Assembly (NCBI RefSeq): GCF_018372875.1
Contig: NZ_JAHAIF010000039.1
Span: 1-26,280, forward strand
Source: Clostridium sp.
GTDB lineage: Bacteria; Bacillota; Clostridia; Clostridiales; Clostridiaceae
DNA: 26,280 bases
Reading direction: 5' to 3'
Part shown: positions 7,980 to 16,228 of the stretch, in pieces
Numbering within the stretch: the first letter of the stretch is position 1
How the letters are laid out: every line of letters starts with the position of its first letter
Notes under the pieces: generated by a model
Databases searched by the model: none
Seen by the model: the letters and a program-made list of their open reading frames with translations, nothing else
What the model was told of the DNA's origin: nothing
Translations under genes and position numbers: made by a program

Positions 7980-8273
7980 GCTGCCTGGGAAAGTATAAAA
8001 TTTCAATTAGCTATAAATCAAAGGTATTATTACATTTTCATATTAAAAAATATAAAATAAAGAACAGTAATTTAATAATTCTTTAGTACGCTACACCTTT
8101 TTTGTTTTAATTATGTCATGGTGACATGAATAATTTAAAAATGTAAATTTGTCACTGTGAAGGGGACAAATATAAAAGTAAAATTTGTCATAGCAGAATG
8201 AAAAAAGAAGTAATGAAAGGTTAAGTGAAAATGTATACAATTAAACCATAGAAAGTAACGAGGGAGTGAAAAT
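7980..8273 (+). promoter_or_regulatory. Control region of the sugar PTS operon
   Basis: This 294-base stretch contains no gene. It has three TGTCA-type elements: ATGTCA-TGG-TGACAT (8113-8127), AAATTTGTCA (8145-8154, which also forms TTTGTC/GACAAA with 8165-8170), and an exact second AAATTTGTCA at 8181-8190. A 14-mer at 8226-8239, TGAAAATGTATACA, matches the catabolite-responsive element consensus except at two positions. The likely reader is the PRD regulator encoded downstream. I could not fix the promoter; none of the candidate boxes is strong. Confidence 0.5.
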
Positions 8274-8735
8274 ATGGTAGATGTTTTAGATATTAATAGA
8301 ATTAGAGTTGGAGTAAAAGTTGAAACAAAAGAAGAAGTTTTAAAGCTCGTTTCGGAAATTGCTTTTAAAAATGAAATAGTAAAGTCAAAAGAAGAATATT
8401 TTGATGGACTTCTTGCAAGAGAAGAGGAGTGTACAACAGGTTTTGGAAAGGGATTTGCAATTCCTCATTGTAAAAGTAGTACTGTAAATAAAGCATCAGT
8501 AATAGTTTTAAAGTTAGACAATGAAGTGGAATGGGAGTCAATGGATGATAAACCAGTCAATTTTGTTTTAGCTTTAGCAGTACCAGATACGGAAGCAGGT
8601 ACAACTCACCTTAAGATATTATCCAAGATAGCTAGATTTTTAATGGATGATGAATTTACTATGAAACTTGGATCTTCCAAAAGTGAAGATGAAATATATA
8701 AATATTTAATTGAAAAATTAGAAGGAGGAAATTAG
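8274..8735 (+). CDS. PTS fructose-family EIIA protein
   Basis: The 153-residue protein is a free-standing EIIA domain of the fructose/mannitol family. It accepts phosphate from HPr on the histidine in GFAIPHCKS (His65) and passes it to EIIB. The whole length fits one domain. A GGGAGTG site precedes the ATG. It is the first gene of the operon and ends 2 bases before the EIIB start, whose ribosome binding site (GGAGG) lies inside this gene. The separate A, B and C proteins, instead of one FruA chain, resemble mannosylglycerate- or fructose-like permeases. Substrate specificity sits in EIIC and is not visible here. Confidence 0.92.
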   Translation: MVDVLDINRIRVGVKVETKEEVLKLVSEIAFKNEIVKSKEEYFDGLLAREEECTTGFGKGFAIPHCKSSTVNKASVIVLKLDNEVEWESMDDKPVNFVLALAVPDTEAGTTHLKILSKIARFLMDDEFTMKLGSSKSEDEIYKYLIEKLEGGN

Positions 8736-8737
8736 TT

Positions 8738-9046
8738 ATGTCAAAGAAAATAGTAGGAATTTGTGCTTGTCCTGTAGGAATTGCACATACTTATATGGCA
8801 GCAGATGCAATTGAAGCAGCAGCTAAAAAGTTAGGGTATAAGAGTAAGGTTGAGACTCAAGGGTCAACAGGAATTGAGGAAAAATTATCAGCAAAGGATT
8901 TAGAAGAAGCTGATTTAGTCATAATAGCAACAGCTGTTAAACTTCAAGAAGAAGATAGACTTAATGGATTTGAAGACAAAACTGTAAGGGTAACTTTAAA
9001 GGATGCTATTACTAAGTCAAAGGAAATTATTGAAGAAAATATTTAA
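8738..9046 (+). CDS. PTS fructose-family EIIB protein
   Basis: This 102-residue cytoplasmic protein is the phosphocysteine carrier between EIIA and the incoming sugar. The active site is CPVGIAHT with Cys11, the exact signature of fructose-family EIIB domains. The length is that of a single domain. It follows EIIA by 2 bases, so translation is probably coupled, and precedes EIIC by 46 bases. Confidence 0.93.
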   Translation: MSKKIVGICACPVGIAHTYMAADAIEAAAKKLGYKSKVETQGSTGIEEKLSAKDLEEADLVIIATAVKLQEEDRLNGFEDKTVRVTLKDAITKSKEIIEENI

Positions 9047-9092
9047 ATTATATACAACTAAAGAAAATAAAAAATTGATTTGAGGTGTAATC

Positions 9093-10193
9093 ATGAGTAA
9101 AAGTACTTTAAAAGAAAAGTGGGGAGTAATGCAAAGCCACTTAATGACAGGAATTTCTTACATGATTCCAGTAGTTGTTGGTGCTGGTATGTTAATGGGT
9201 ATTGGAGGAATTGCAGGTCAAATACTAAATGTAGAAATATGGAGTGCTGAGGCTTTAAATAGTTCTGATGCATTAGTTTCAACATTTGCATGGATAACAC
9301 AAGTAGCAGGTAAAGGTTTAATGAACCTTATGTATCCAATATTTGCAGCTTTCTTAGCTTATGCAATTGGAGATAAGTTAGCTCTTGCCCCTGGTTTCTT
9401 AGGTGGTGTTCTAGCTTCTGAAATGGGATCAGGATTTGTAGGTTCAATTCTTATAGGTTTAGTTGCAGGGTACTTTGTTAAGTTTGCTAATGAAAATATT
9501 AAGATTAAGAGAAAATATGTTGGTATTAAAACAATGTTCATTATACCAGTATTAGGTGTTATTATTGTTAGTTTAGCAAGTAAATTTATCGTAGGACCAA
9601 TAGGTGTTGGATTTATTAATGGTATTACAGCTATTATTAATGCAGTAGGACAAGCTGGTGGAGCAGCTCTTTCAGCTCTATTAGGTGGTGCAATGGCATT
9701 TGACCTTGGTGGTCCAGTTAATAAAACTGCTATGACAATTGGTATGCAATTAACTTCAGATACAGGATTTACATACACTCCAGTATTACTAGGTATTTTA
9801 ATTCCACCAATAGGAATAGGATTAGCTACAATTATTGATAAATTATTAGTTGGTAGAAAAGTATTTGATGATGGACTAGGTGGTTCAGGTCTTCCAAGTA
9901 TGATTTTAGGTGTTGTTGGTATATCAGAAGGAGCAATTCCATTTATGATATCAGATCCACTAGGACAAATACCAATAAACGTTATAGGAGCTTCAATAGG
10001 TGCAAGTATTTCATTTGCTATGGGTTCATTTGCTCATATAGGTGTTCCAGCATCTATTTGGGGATGGCCTCTAATTGAGAGACCAGCAGGATTCTTCTTA
10101 GGGCTTTTAGCAGGTGTTATATTCGTAGCAGTAGCTTCAGTATTTAGAAGATTATCTATAGTAAAAAAAGAAGAAAAGGCTCAAGTTAAATAA
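9093..10193 (+). CDS. PTS fructose-family EIIC permease
   Basis: The 366-residue protein is the membrane channel and sugar-binding unit, with about nine to ten membrane segments. Family signatures are present: GGVLASEMGSGFVGSI, FDLGGPVNKTA and GISEGAIPF. A GAGGTG site lies upstream of the ATG. The downstream phosphotrehalase-like gene and the absence of a 1-phosphofructokinase gene argue that the substrate is an alpha-glucoside disaccharide and not fructose; this is an inference from context. Confidence 0.92.
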   Translation: MSKSTLKEKWGVMQSHLMTGISYMIPVVVGAGMLMGIGGIAGQILNVEIWSAEALNSSDALVSTFAWITQVAGKGLMNLMYPIFAAFLAYAIGDKLALAPGFLGGVLASEMGSGFVGSILIGLVAGYFVKFANENIKIKRKYVGIKTMFIIPVLGVIIVSLASKFIVGPIGVGFINGITAIINAVGQAGGAALSALLGGAMAFDLGGPVNKTAMTIGMQLTSDTGFTYTPVLLGILIPPIGIGLATIIDKLLVGRKVFDDGLGGSGLPSMILGVVGISEGAIPFMISDPLGQIPINVIGASIGASISFAMGSFAHIGVPASIWGWPLIERPAGFFLGLLAGVIFVAVASVFRRLSIVKKEEKAQVK

Positions 10194-10208
10194 TATATAA
10201 ACTATAGA

Positions 10209-10240
10209 ATAATAGAGATAGGTAAAACTATCTCTATTAT
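10209..10240 (+). repeat. 13-bp hairpin between EIIC and regulator genes
   Basis: ATAATAGAGATAG (10209-10221) and CTATCTCTATTAT (10228-10240) pair perfectly around GTAAAA. No T-run follows, so it is not a standard terminator. It could stabilise or separate the PTS mRNA from the regulator mRNA, or bind a protein. Confidence 0.6.
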
Positions 10241-10289
10241 GTTATTATAGTAGCTGGCTAATTTTTAACATGTAAAGGAGAGTGCAACG

Positions 10290-12182
10290 ATGATTAGCGA
10301 TAGGATGAGTAAAATAATAAAAGAATTAAATAACAGTAAGAAATCTTATATAAATAGTATTGAACTTGCAGACATGTTAGGAGTTAGTAGTAGAACTGTA
10401 AAGAGGGATTTAAAAGAGATAAGTGAAATCCTTAAGAATAATGGAGCTGAAGTTGAAGCTACTAATCAAGGATATAGGTTAATAATTAATGAGGATGAGC
10501 TATTTTCCCAATTTATCAATGAAAATATTTCATCATCAGCAGAGGTAAGCGGAAAAAAATCTGATAAGGTTAATGGAATATTAGAATTATTACTTTCAAA
10601 CATATATATTAATCAGGATAAAATTGCCGATGAATTATATATAAGTAGGTCTTCTATAAATAAGGTAATGATGGATGTGAAAAATGTCCTTTCAGAATAT
10701 AAGATAACTATACAAAATAAACCTCACTATGGATATATACTTGAGGGAAATGAGATAGATATTAGAAATTGTATGGTTAAGTTCTTAACTCAGAGGAAGG
10801 ACGATAATTCTATACTTATATCAAATAGATTAGTAGGTTTTAAGGAAGAAGATTATTATAATCTATTAGAAGAGATTAAGAATATTTTTAAGGATCTTAA
10901 AATAACAAAGAACGACATTGAAATTAACTATATAACTAGGTATATAGTTATAAGCATTTTTAGGGTTAAGTATAATTGTGAGATAGTACTTGATGATAAT
11001 ATAAATATTTCATTAGATAATAGCGTTATATCAGCCTCAAAGACAATAGCTAAGAAAATAAAGGAAAGATTTAAAGTTGAATTTACTTTTGAGGATATAC
11101 TATATATTTCATACATTATAGGAAATAATCATATTGAAATAAAGGAACTTGATGATAGTGGCATATCTGTTGAGCAAATGGTTATTCATGCAATAGATAA
11201 AATAAAAAATGAATATGATATAGATTTCTTTAGAGATGGAACCTTATTAAAGGGATTAATAAATCATTTATATACCTCATATTCTAGATATTGTTTAAAT
11301 GTAACTTTAGATAATCCACTTATTAATCTTATTAAGTCAAAGTATATAGAAGCATATAATTATTCAATATTATTTAGTAAAGTGTTTAAGGAAGAGTATG
11401 GTATTAGTATGACAGAAGAGGATATAGGATATATAGCTCTTCATTTTGCAGCATCTTTAGAGAGATCTATTATGAATAATAGTCTGAAGGCAATTATTGT
11501 TTGTAGTAGTGGTGTAGGAACGGCAGAACTTTTAAAAACAAGAATTACAAAGAAGTTTCAAAATATAGCTATTAAGGGGGTATATCCTGCTTATATACTA
11601 GATTCACTTGAATTATCAGATATAGATTTAATAATATCTACTGTAAACCTAGAGGGAGTAAGTTTAGAGAAGGAAGTTATAAATGTATCTCCATTACTTA
11701 CAGATGAAGATGAAGAAAAGATAAATGAACATATAAAAAAGCAAAGAGACTATGACTATCTTCAAAATCTAATGTCAAATGATTTGTTTTTTACAAATAT
11801 AGAGGCAAGCTCTAAGGAAGAAGTAATAGAGATTATGACTAAAATCATGATTGAAAGAGATATTATTACGGAAGAAACCAAGGAGCATATATTAAAGAGA
11901 GAAGAAATGTCTTCTACTGAAATAACTAATCTTGTTGCAATACCTCATTGTATAGCCAAAGAAAATAAAAATTCAGTTTTAGCTATTGGAATATTAAAAA
12001 GACCAATTGTGTGGGATAAGTCTCAGGTACAAATAGTATTTTTGGGAGTTTTAGACCCCAAGGTAAAGCAAAACAGAAAGGTATTTTCAATGTTGTACAA
12101 ACTTACGAAAAAGGTTGATAAGATTAAAGAATTAGTTAATATAGATGAACTTTCTTACTTTAAGAAAAAATTATTTAAATAG
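10290..12182 (+). CDS. PRD-containing transcriptional regulator with EIIB- and EIIA-like domains (BglG/MtlR type)
   Basis: The 630-residue protein has the layout of LicR/MtlR-type activators: an HTH_11 domain (about 5-60, with SSRTVKRDLKEI), an Mga-like second HTH (about 90-150, ISRSSINKVMMDV), two PTS regulation domains (about 180-390), an EIIB-like domain with CSSGVGT (Cys405), and an EIIA domain with VAIPHCIA (His553). HPr and EII proteins set its activity by phosphorylating the PRDs and the EII-like domains. The DNA-binding HTHs indicate a DNA-binding activator; an RNA antiterminator of the LicT kind would have a CAT domain instead. GGAGAG precedes the ATG. The target is probably the upstream PTS operon itself. 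The gene ends 13 bases before the hydrolase start. Confidence 0.92.
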   Translation: MISDRMSKIIKELNNSKKSYINSIELADMLGVSSRTVKRDLKEISEILKNNGAEVEATNQGYRLIINEDELFSQFINENISSSAEVSGKKSDKVNGILELLLSNIYINQDKIADELYISRSSINKVMMDVKNVLSEYKITIQNKPHYGYILEGNEIDIRNCMVKFLTQRKDDNSILISNRLVGFKEEDYYNLLEEIKNIFKDLKITKNDIEINYITRYIVISIFRVKYNCEIVLDDNINISLDNSVISASKTIAKKIKERFKVEFTFEDILYISYIIGNNHIEIKELDDSGISVEQMVIHAIDKIKNEYDIDFFRDGTLLKGLINHLYTSYSRYCLNVTLDNPLINLIKSKYIEAYNYSILFSKVFKEEYGISMTEEDIGYIALHFAASLERSIMNNSLKAIIVCSSGVGTAELLKTRITKKFQNIAIKGVYPAYILDSLELSDIDLIISTVNLEGVSLEKEVINVSPLLTDEDEEKINEHIKKQRDYDYLQNLMSNDLFFTNIEASSKEEVIEIMTKIMIERDIITEETKEHILKREEMSSTEITNLVAIPHCIAKENKNSVLAIGILKRPIVWDKSQVQIVFLGVLDPKVKQNRKVFSMLYKLTKKVDKIKELVNIDELSYFKKKLFK

Positions 12183-12195
12183 AAAAGGTGTAATT

Positions 12196-13854
12196 ATGAA
12201 TTTTAAAGATAAAGTTGTATATCAAATATATCCTAAATCATTTAAAGATACTAATGGGAATGGAGTAGGAGATTTAAGAGGTGTAATAGAAAAGCTTGAT
12301 TATATAAAGGAGTTAGGAGCTGATTACATTTGGCTTACACCATTTTATTGCTCTCCTCAGAAAGATAATGGTTATGATATTTCTGATTATTATAATATAG
12401 ATCCTATGTATGGAACTATGGATGACTTTGAGGAACTATCAAGAGAGTGTAAGAAAAGAGGAATAGATTTAATGCTTGATATGGTATTTAATCATACATC
12501 CACTGAACATGAGTGGTTTAAGAGAGCATTAAATGGAGAAAAGAAGTATAAGGATTATTATATATTTAAAAAAGGAAAGGCTAATGGTGAGCCACCTACA
12601 AACTGGGAATCTAAGTTTGGTGGTAATGCGTGGGAATATGTAGAGGACCTTGGAGAATACTACCTACATTTATTTGATGTAACTCAGGCAGATTTAAATT
12701 GGGATAATCCAGAGTTAAGAGAAGAAATTTATAAGGTGGTAAATTTTTGGATAGATAAAGGGGTAAGAGGTTTTAGATTAGATGTTATAAATCTTATATC
12801 TAAGGAATCAACATTTGAGGATGACAACATAGGGGATGGAAGAAGATTCTATACAGATGGTCCTAATATACATAAATATTTGAAAGAATTAAATGAAAAT
12901 ACATTTGGAAGATATGAAAATATAATTACTGTAGGAGAAATGTCATCCACAACTATTGAAAATTGTTTAAAATATTCAAATCCAAATGAGAAAGAACTGT
13001 CTATGGTTTTTAATTTTCATCATTTAAAAGTAGACTATGTTAATGGAAGCAAGTGGAATATAAAAGATTTTGACTTTATGGAGTTAAAGGAATTATTCAA
13101 TAAATGGCAAGCTGAAATGATAAAGGGAGATGGATGCACTGCTGTATTTTGGTGTAATCATGACCAGCAAAGAATAAATTCTAGATTCTGTGATGTTAAG
13201 AATTATCATAGAGAATCTTCAACAATGTTAGCTAATGCTATTCATTTAATGAGTGGTGTTCCATACATATATCAAGGTGAAGAAATAGGAATGACAAATC
13301 CTGAGTTTACTTCAATATCTCAGTATGTTGATGTAGAGTCAATAAACTTCTTTAATATGAAAAAGGAAGAAGGAGTAGATGAAGAGGTTATTTTAGATAT
13401 ATTAAGAAAAAGATCTAGAGATAATTCTAGAACTCCTATGCAGTGGGATGAAAGTGAAAAATCAGGATTTACAGAAGGCAAACCATGGATAAGCCTATCA
13501 CCTAACTATAAGGATATCAATGTTAAGAAAGCATTAAGTGATAATAAATCAATATATTATTATTATAAAAAACTTATAGAAATAAGAAAAAATGAAGCTG
13601 TTATTAGAGATGGTGATTATAAATTATTATTAAAGGATAATGATAAGGTTTATGCATATGAAAGAAGCTTAAACAATGAAAAAGTAATTTCCGTTAATAA
13701 TTTCTATGGAGAAGAATGTACTATAAACTTAGTAGATGAAATTAAGCATAATAATAATTTTGAAATTTTAATTTCAAATTATGACTTTAATCATAATGAT
13801 TTAAGTAATATTAAGCTAAGACCATATGAAGCTTTTGCTATAAAATTAAAGTAG
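12196..13854 (+). CDS. treC: Trehalose-6-phosphate hydrolase-like GH13 enzyme
   Basis: The 552-residue cytoplasmic enzyme would split trehalose 6-phosphate to glucose and glucose 6-phosphate. The GH13 motifs are clear: VVYQIYPKSF, DMVFNHTS, GFRLDVINLIS with the nucleophile Asp196, VGEMSSTT with the acid/base Glu248, and WCNHDQ with Asp323. Segments such as LFDVTQADLNW, RFYTDGP and FNFHHLKVDY match Bacillus TreA rather than oligo-1,6-glucosidase, from my memory of that protein. The start at 12196 has AAAGGTG upstream; an in-frame ATG 17 codons earlier lies inside the regulator gene. It ends the sugar operon, with no terminator before the next promoter. Another phospho-alpha-glucoside remains possible as substrate. 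Confidence 0.88.
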   Translation: MNFKDKVVYQIYPKSFKDTNGNGVGDLRGVIEKLDYIKELGADYIWLTPFYCSPQKDNGYDISDYYNIDPMYGTMDDFEELSRECKKRGIDLMLDMVFNHTSTEHEWFKRALNGEKKYKDYYIFKKGKANGEPPTNWESKFGGNAWEYVEDLGEYYLHLFDVTQADLNWDNPELREEIYKVVNFWIDKGVRGFRLDVINLISKESTFEDDNIGDGRRFYTDGPNIHKYLKELNENTFGRYENIITVGEMSSTTIENCLKYSNPNEKELSMVFNFHHLKVDYVNGSKWNIKDFDFMELKELFNKWQAEMIKGDGCTAVFWCNHDQQRINSRFCDVKNYHRESSTMLANAIHLMSGVPYIYQGEEIGMTNPEFTSISQYVDVESINFFNMKKEEGVDEEVILDILRKRSRDNSRTPMQWDESEKSGFTEGKPWISLSPNYKDINVKKALSDNKSIYYYYKKLIEIRKNEAVIRDGDYKLLLKDNDKVYAYERSLNNEKVISVNNFYGEECTINLVDEIKHNNNFEILISNYDFNHNDLSNIKLRPYEAFAIKLK

Positions 13855-13856
13855 TG

Positions 13857-13885
13857 TTGACAAAATATAGTATTAGAGTTATTAT
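13857..13885 (+). promoter_or_regulatory. Promoter of the lysine riboswitch-dapA unit
   Basis: TTGACA (13857-13862) and TATTAT (13880-13885) are separated by 17 bases, close to the sigma-A consensus. The -35 box starts 3 bases after the stop codon of the upstream hydrolase gene. Confidence 0.8.
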
Positions 13886-13904
13886 TTAAGAAATTGAATA
13901 AGTA

Positions 13905-14062
13905 ATAGAGGTAGAGGCGCTGGTTATTAAGAGTAATCTATAGGAGTGGGCACACTATGATAATAGATGAAAGGAATACTAGCCGAAGAAGATAGAAGCA
14001 AAACTATTTTCTGGGTATACAAATAATATTTGTATAACTGTCACGTAAGTGGAGGGCTACAC
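13905..14062 (+). promoter_or_regulatory. Lysine riboswitch (L box)
   Basis: The conserved L-box elements occur in order: GTAGAGGCGC, AAGAGTAATC, a variable GGAGTGGGCAC helix, GCCGAAG, CTGGG, AACTGTCAC and AGTGGAGGGCTAC. In this class lysine binding closes the junction and permits the downstream terminator to form. GTAG (13911-13914) and CTAC (14057-14060) would close the first helix. GGTAGAG (13910-13916) is fully complementary to CTCTACC (14103-14109) at the base of the terminator, which gives the antiterminator. The gene controlled is dapA. Confidence 0.95.
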
Positions 14063-14105
14063 AGATTTAAATATCTATATGTATAATCTATTAGTATAAA
14101 TACTC

Positions 14106-14141
14106 TACCCATCATTTTTTTATGATGGGTATTATTTTTTT
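14106..14141 (+). terminator. Riboswitch-controlled terminator ahead of dapA
   Basis: TACCCATCAT (14106-14115) pairs with ATGATGGGTA (14122-14131) around a T loop and is followed by a 7-T run. Its left arm overlaps the CTCTACC antiterminator partner. Confidence 0.92.
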
Positions 14142-14182
14142 AATAGATTTGCCCTTACCTTAATAAATAGGGGGTAAGAAAT

Positions 14183-15049
14183 ATGAAAGTAAAAGGACTT
14201 TGGGTACCAGTTGTGACACCATTTGAAAATGATGAATTAGATATGGTATCTTATGAAAAGTTGGTAAATCACTATATTAATGAAGGAGTACATGGCTTAA
14301 TGCCATTAGGTACAACTGGTGAAACACCAACCCTTTCAGAAAAGGAATATGAAGAGATAGTATCTAAAACAATGGAAGTGGTAAATGGGAGAGTTCCAGT
14401 AATAATTGGACTAGGTGGAAATTGTACAAAAGGTGTAATTGATAAATTGAAAGTGGCTGAAAAGCATAAAGTACAAGGAATACTATCTGTAAGTCCATAT
14501 TATAATAGGCCAGATCAAAGAGGAATATATGAGCACTTCAAAAAAATATCTGAAAGTACAGATTTAGATATTGTATTATATAATATTCCATATAGGACTG
14601 GTAGAAACATGGAAAATGAAACTATTCTAAGATTATCAGAAGAGAAAAATATAGTTGGTGTAAAAGATGCATCTGGAGATTTTAATAAAACAATAGAGAT
14701 TTTGTTAAATAAACCAGATGAATTTAGCGTATTATCAGGAGAAGATAATTTATTTTATAGTTCATTATTATTAGGTGGTGATGGTGGGGTAACAGCATCA
14801 GCACATTTAAAAACTAAAGAGTTTATAAAAGTGTATGATTATATACAAAATAATGATGCGAAAGAAGCTTTAGAAATATGGAAGGAGATATCTCCTATGA
14901 TTCCTTTACTATTTAAAGAGCCTAATCCAACACCTATAAAATATATGCTAAAGAAAATGGGATTAATTAATTATGATGAAGTTAGACTACCATTGGTACC
15001 AATATCACAAGAATTAAAAAATGAATTAGATAATAATATTGGTTTATAA
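14183..15049 (+). CDS. dapA: 4-hydroxy-tetrahydrodipicolinate synthase
   Basis: The 288-residue enzyme condenses pyruvate with aspartate semialdehyde, the first step dedicated to the diaminopimelate/lysine branch. The family motifs are present: GTTGETPTL near 44, YNIPYRTG with the catalytic Tyr near 133, and GVKDASGD with the Schiff-base Lys161. The length is typical for DapA. A GGGGGT site precedes the ATG. DapA belongs to a superfamily that includes N-acetylneuraminate lyase and others, but the lysine riboswitch directly upstream makes the DapA assignment strong. It is a single gene; other lysine-pathway genes are not in the window. Confidence 0.95.
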   Translation: MKVKGLWVPVVTPFENDELDMVSYEKLVNHYINEGVHGLMPLGTTGETPTLSEKEYEEIVSKTMEVVNGRVPVIIGLGGNCTKGVIDKLKVAEKHKVQGILSVSPYYNRPDQRGIYEHFKKISESTDLDIVLYNIPYRTGRNMENETILRLSEEKNIVGVKDASGDFNKTIEILLNKPDEFSVLSGEDNLFYSSLLLGGDGGVTASAHLKTKEFIKVYDYIQNNDAKEALEIWKEISPMIPLLFKEPNPTPIKYMLKKMGLINYDEVRLPLVPISQELKNELDNNIGL

Positions 15050-15054
15050 GAAAG

Positions 15055-15092
15055 AAAGGTATTTTGTCCTAGTGGATGAAATACCTTTTGTT
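15055..15092 (+). terminator. Weak terminator after dapA
   Basis: AAAGGTATTT (15055-15064) pairs perfectly with AAATACCTTT (15079-15088), and the 3' arm runs into TTTTGTTT. The stem is AT-rich with a 14-base loop, so efficiency is uncertain. Confidence 0.6.
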
Positions 15093-15166
15093 TCATGGTG
15101 AGTTTATGAGAATTATTAAAGTGTTATACTATTAGTAAAGATAACTAATGAGAGAGGTATTTATTT

Positions 15167-15622
15167 ATGAAATATGGATATTATAAATCTCCAATTGGAA
15201 TAATTGAAATAATTGAGGAAGATGGATATATTATATCTACAGATTTTGTGGAAACTATGAAAAGTGAGGATGAAAGTGAGGAAATTTCAAGATGTAAGAT
15301 ACAGCTTGGAGAGTATTTTCAGGGGGAAAGAAAGTACTTTGATATAAAGATAAAGTATTCTGTAGGAACTGAATTTCAAAGGAAAGTTTGGGATAAGCTA
15401 AAAGAGATTAGTTATGGAGAAACAGTTTCATATAAGCATATAGCTAAAGAAATAGGGAATGAAAAGGCATCAAGAGCAGTTGGTGGAGCTAATAATAAAA
15501 ACCCACTAGGAATTATAGTTCCTTGTCATAGAGTGATAGGATCAAATAGTAAGTTAGTTGGATATGCTAGTGGATTAGATAAAAAGCAATATTTATTAGA
15601 ATTAGAAAGTAAATATAAATAG
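15167..15622 (+). CDS. ogt: Methylated-DNA--protein-cysteine methyltransferase
   Basis: The 151-residue protein repairs O6-methylguanine by transferring the methyl group to its own cysteine. The active-site motif IVPCHRV (Cys120) and the DNA-binding helix region SYKHIAKEIGNEKASRAVGGANNKNP are clear. The N-terminal domain is short, and there is no Ada-type regulatory domain. An AGAGAGG site lies upstream of the ATG, and TATACT at 15125-15130 is a likely -10 box. It is probably a single gene; the VOC gene after it has its own TATAAT. Confidence 0.93.
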   Translation: MKYGYYKSPIGIIEIIEEDGYIISTDFVETMKSEDESEEISRCKIQLGEYFQGERKYFDIKIKYSVGTEFQRKVWDKLKEISYGETVSYKHIAKEIGNEKASRAVGGANNKNPLGIIVPCHRVIGSNSKLVGYASGLDKKQYLLELESKYK

Positions 15623-15680
15623 TATTTTTTAATGGGGTTATACTTATAATATAGAGATTATGTTTGTAAGGAGAATTTGC

Positions 15681-16079
15681 ATGATTGAGAGAATTGAAGA
15701 GATAACCTTATATGTAAAAGATCAGGATGTATCAAAAGAATTTTGGACAAAGAAGATAGGTTTTATAGTAAAGGAGGAGCATCCATTGGGGCCTAATATG
15801 AAATGGGTTGAGGTAGGTCCTGCAAATGATGAGTCTACAAATATAGTACTGTATGATATTAATGAGATGTCTATAAAGAATAAGATTATAGATGTTAGTC
15901 ATCCTTCCTTATTATTTAAGGCAGTAAAAATAGAAGAAACATATAAAAAGTTTAAAGAAAGAGGAATTAAGGTAGGTGAATTTTTAGAATTGCCAACTGG
16001 AAGAATGTTTACCTTTAAGGATCCTGATGGAAATAGTTATATAGTTAGAGAAGATAATAAAGGAGTTATGCTTCACTAG
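15681..16079 (+). CDS. VOC-fold (glyoxalase/bleomycin-resistance-like) protein
   Basis: A 132-residue cytoplasmic protein with the paired beta-alpha-beta units of the vicinal oxygen chelate fold: IERIEEITLYVKD and KEFWTKKIGF in the first half, then MFTFKDPDGNSYIVRED at the C-terminal end, where the acidic residue is usually a metal ligand. Members range from glyoxalases to dioxygenases and resistance proteins, so no reaction can be assigned. The ATG at 15681 was chosen because AAGGAG lies 7 bases upstream; an in-frame ATG at 15660 precedes that site. A TATAAT box (15645-15650) suggests its own promoter. Confidence 0.85.
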   Translation: MIERIEEITLYVKDQDVSKEFWTKKIGFIVKEEHPLGPNMKWVEVGPANDESTNIVLYDINEMSIKNKIIDVSHPSLLFKAVKIEETYKKFKERGIKVGEFLELPTGRMFTFKDPDGNSYIVREDNKGVMLH

Positions 16080-16092
16080 CAAGGCTTAAAAG

Positions 16093-16119
16093 GAGAAATC
16101 TATTTGATTTCTCTTTTTT
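16093..16119 (+). terminator. Intrinsic terminator of the VOC gene
   Basis: GAGAAATC and GATTTCTC pair around TATTT and are followed by six T. Confidence 0.85.
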
Positions 16120-16195
16120 GTATATAGGCAGAGAAGTTGTAGATAACTTCAGTATTTTAGTAATATATAAATTTATTTATATTAATATATAAAGG

Positions 16196-16204
16196 TGGTA
16201 TAAT
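16196..16204 (+). promoter_or_regulatory. Extended -10 promoter of the GH32 gene
   Basis: TGGTATAAT is a perfect extended -10 (TGN-TATAAT). The matching -35 position holds only TTTATA. It would give a leader of about 80 bases before the scrB start. Confidence 0.55.
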
Positions 16205-16228
16205 AGGTGATTGGTTAAGGGGATGATT

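Noticed and set aside
8041..8273. A sigma-54 promoter for the PTS operon, as in lev-type operons
   Set aside because: No GG-N10-GC element is present, and the regulator lacks the AAA domain required to activate sigma-54.
9359..9778. 139-codon open frame on the minus strand inside the EIIC gene
   Set aside because: It is a shadow of a membrane protein gene with clear family signatures on the plus strand and lacks start signals.
10290..12182. RNA-binding antiterminator of the LicT type
   Set aside because: There is no CAT RNA-binding domain; two DNA-binding helix-turn-helix domains and EII-like domains are present instead, and I see no antiterminator-terminator pair before the operon.
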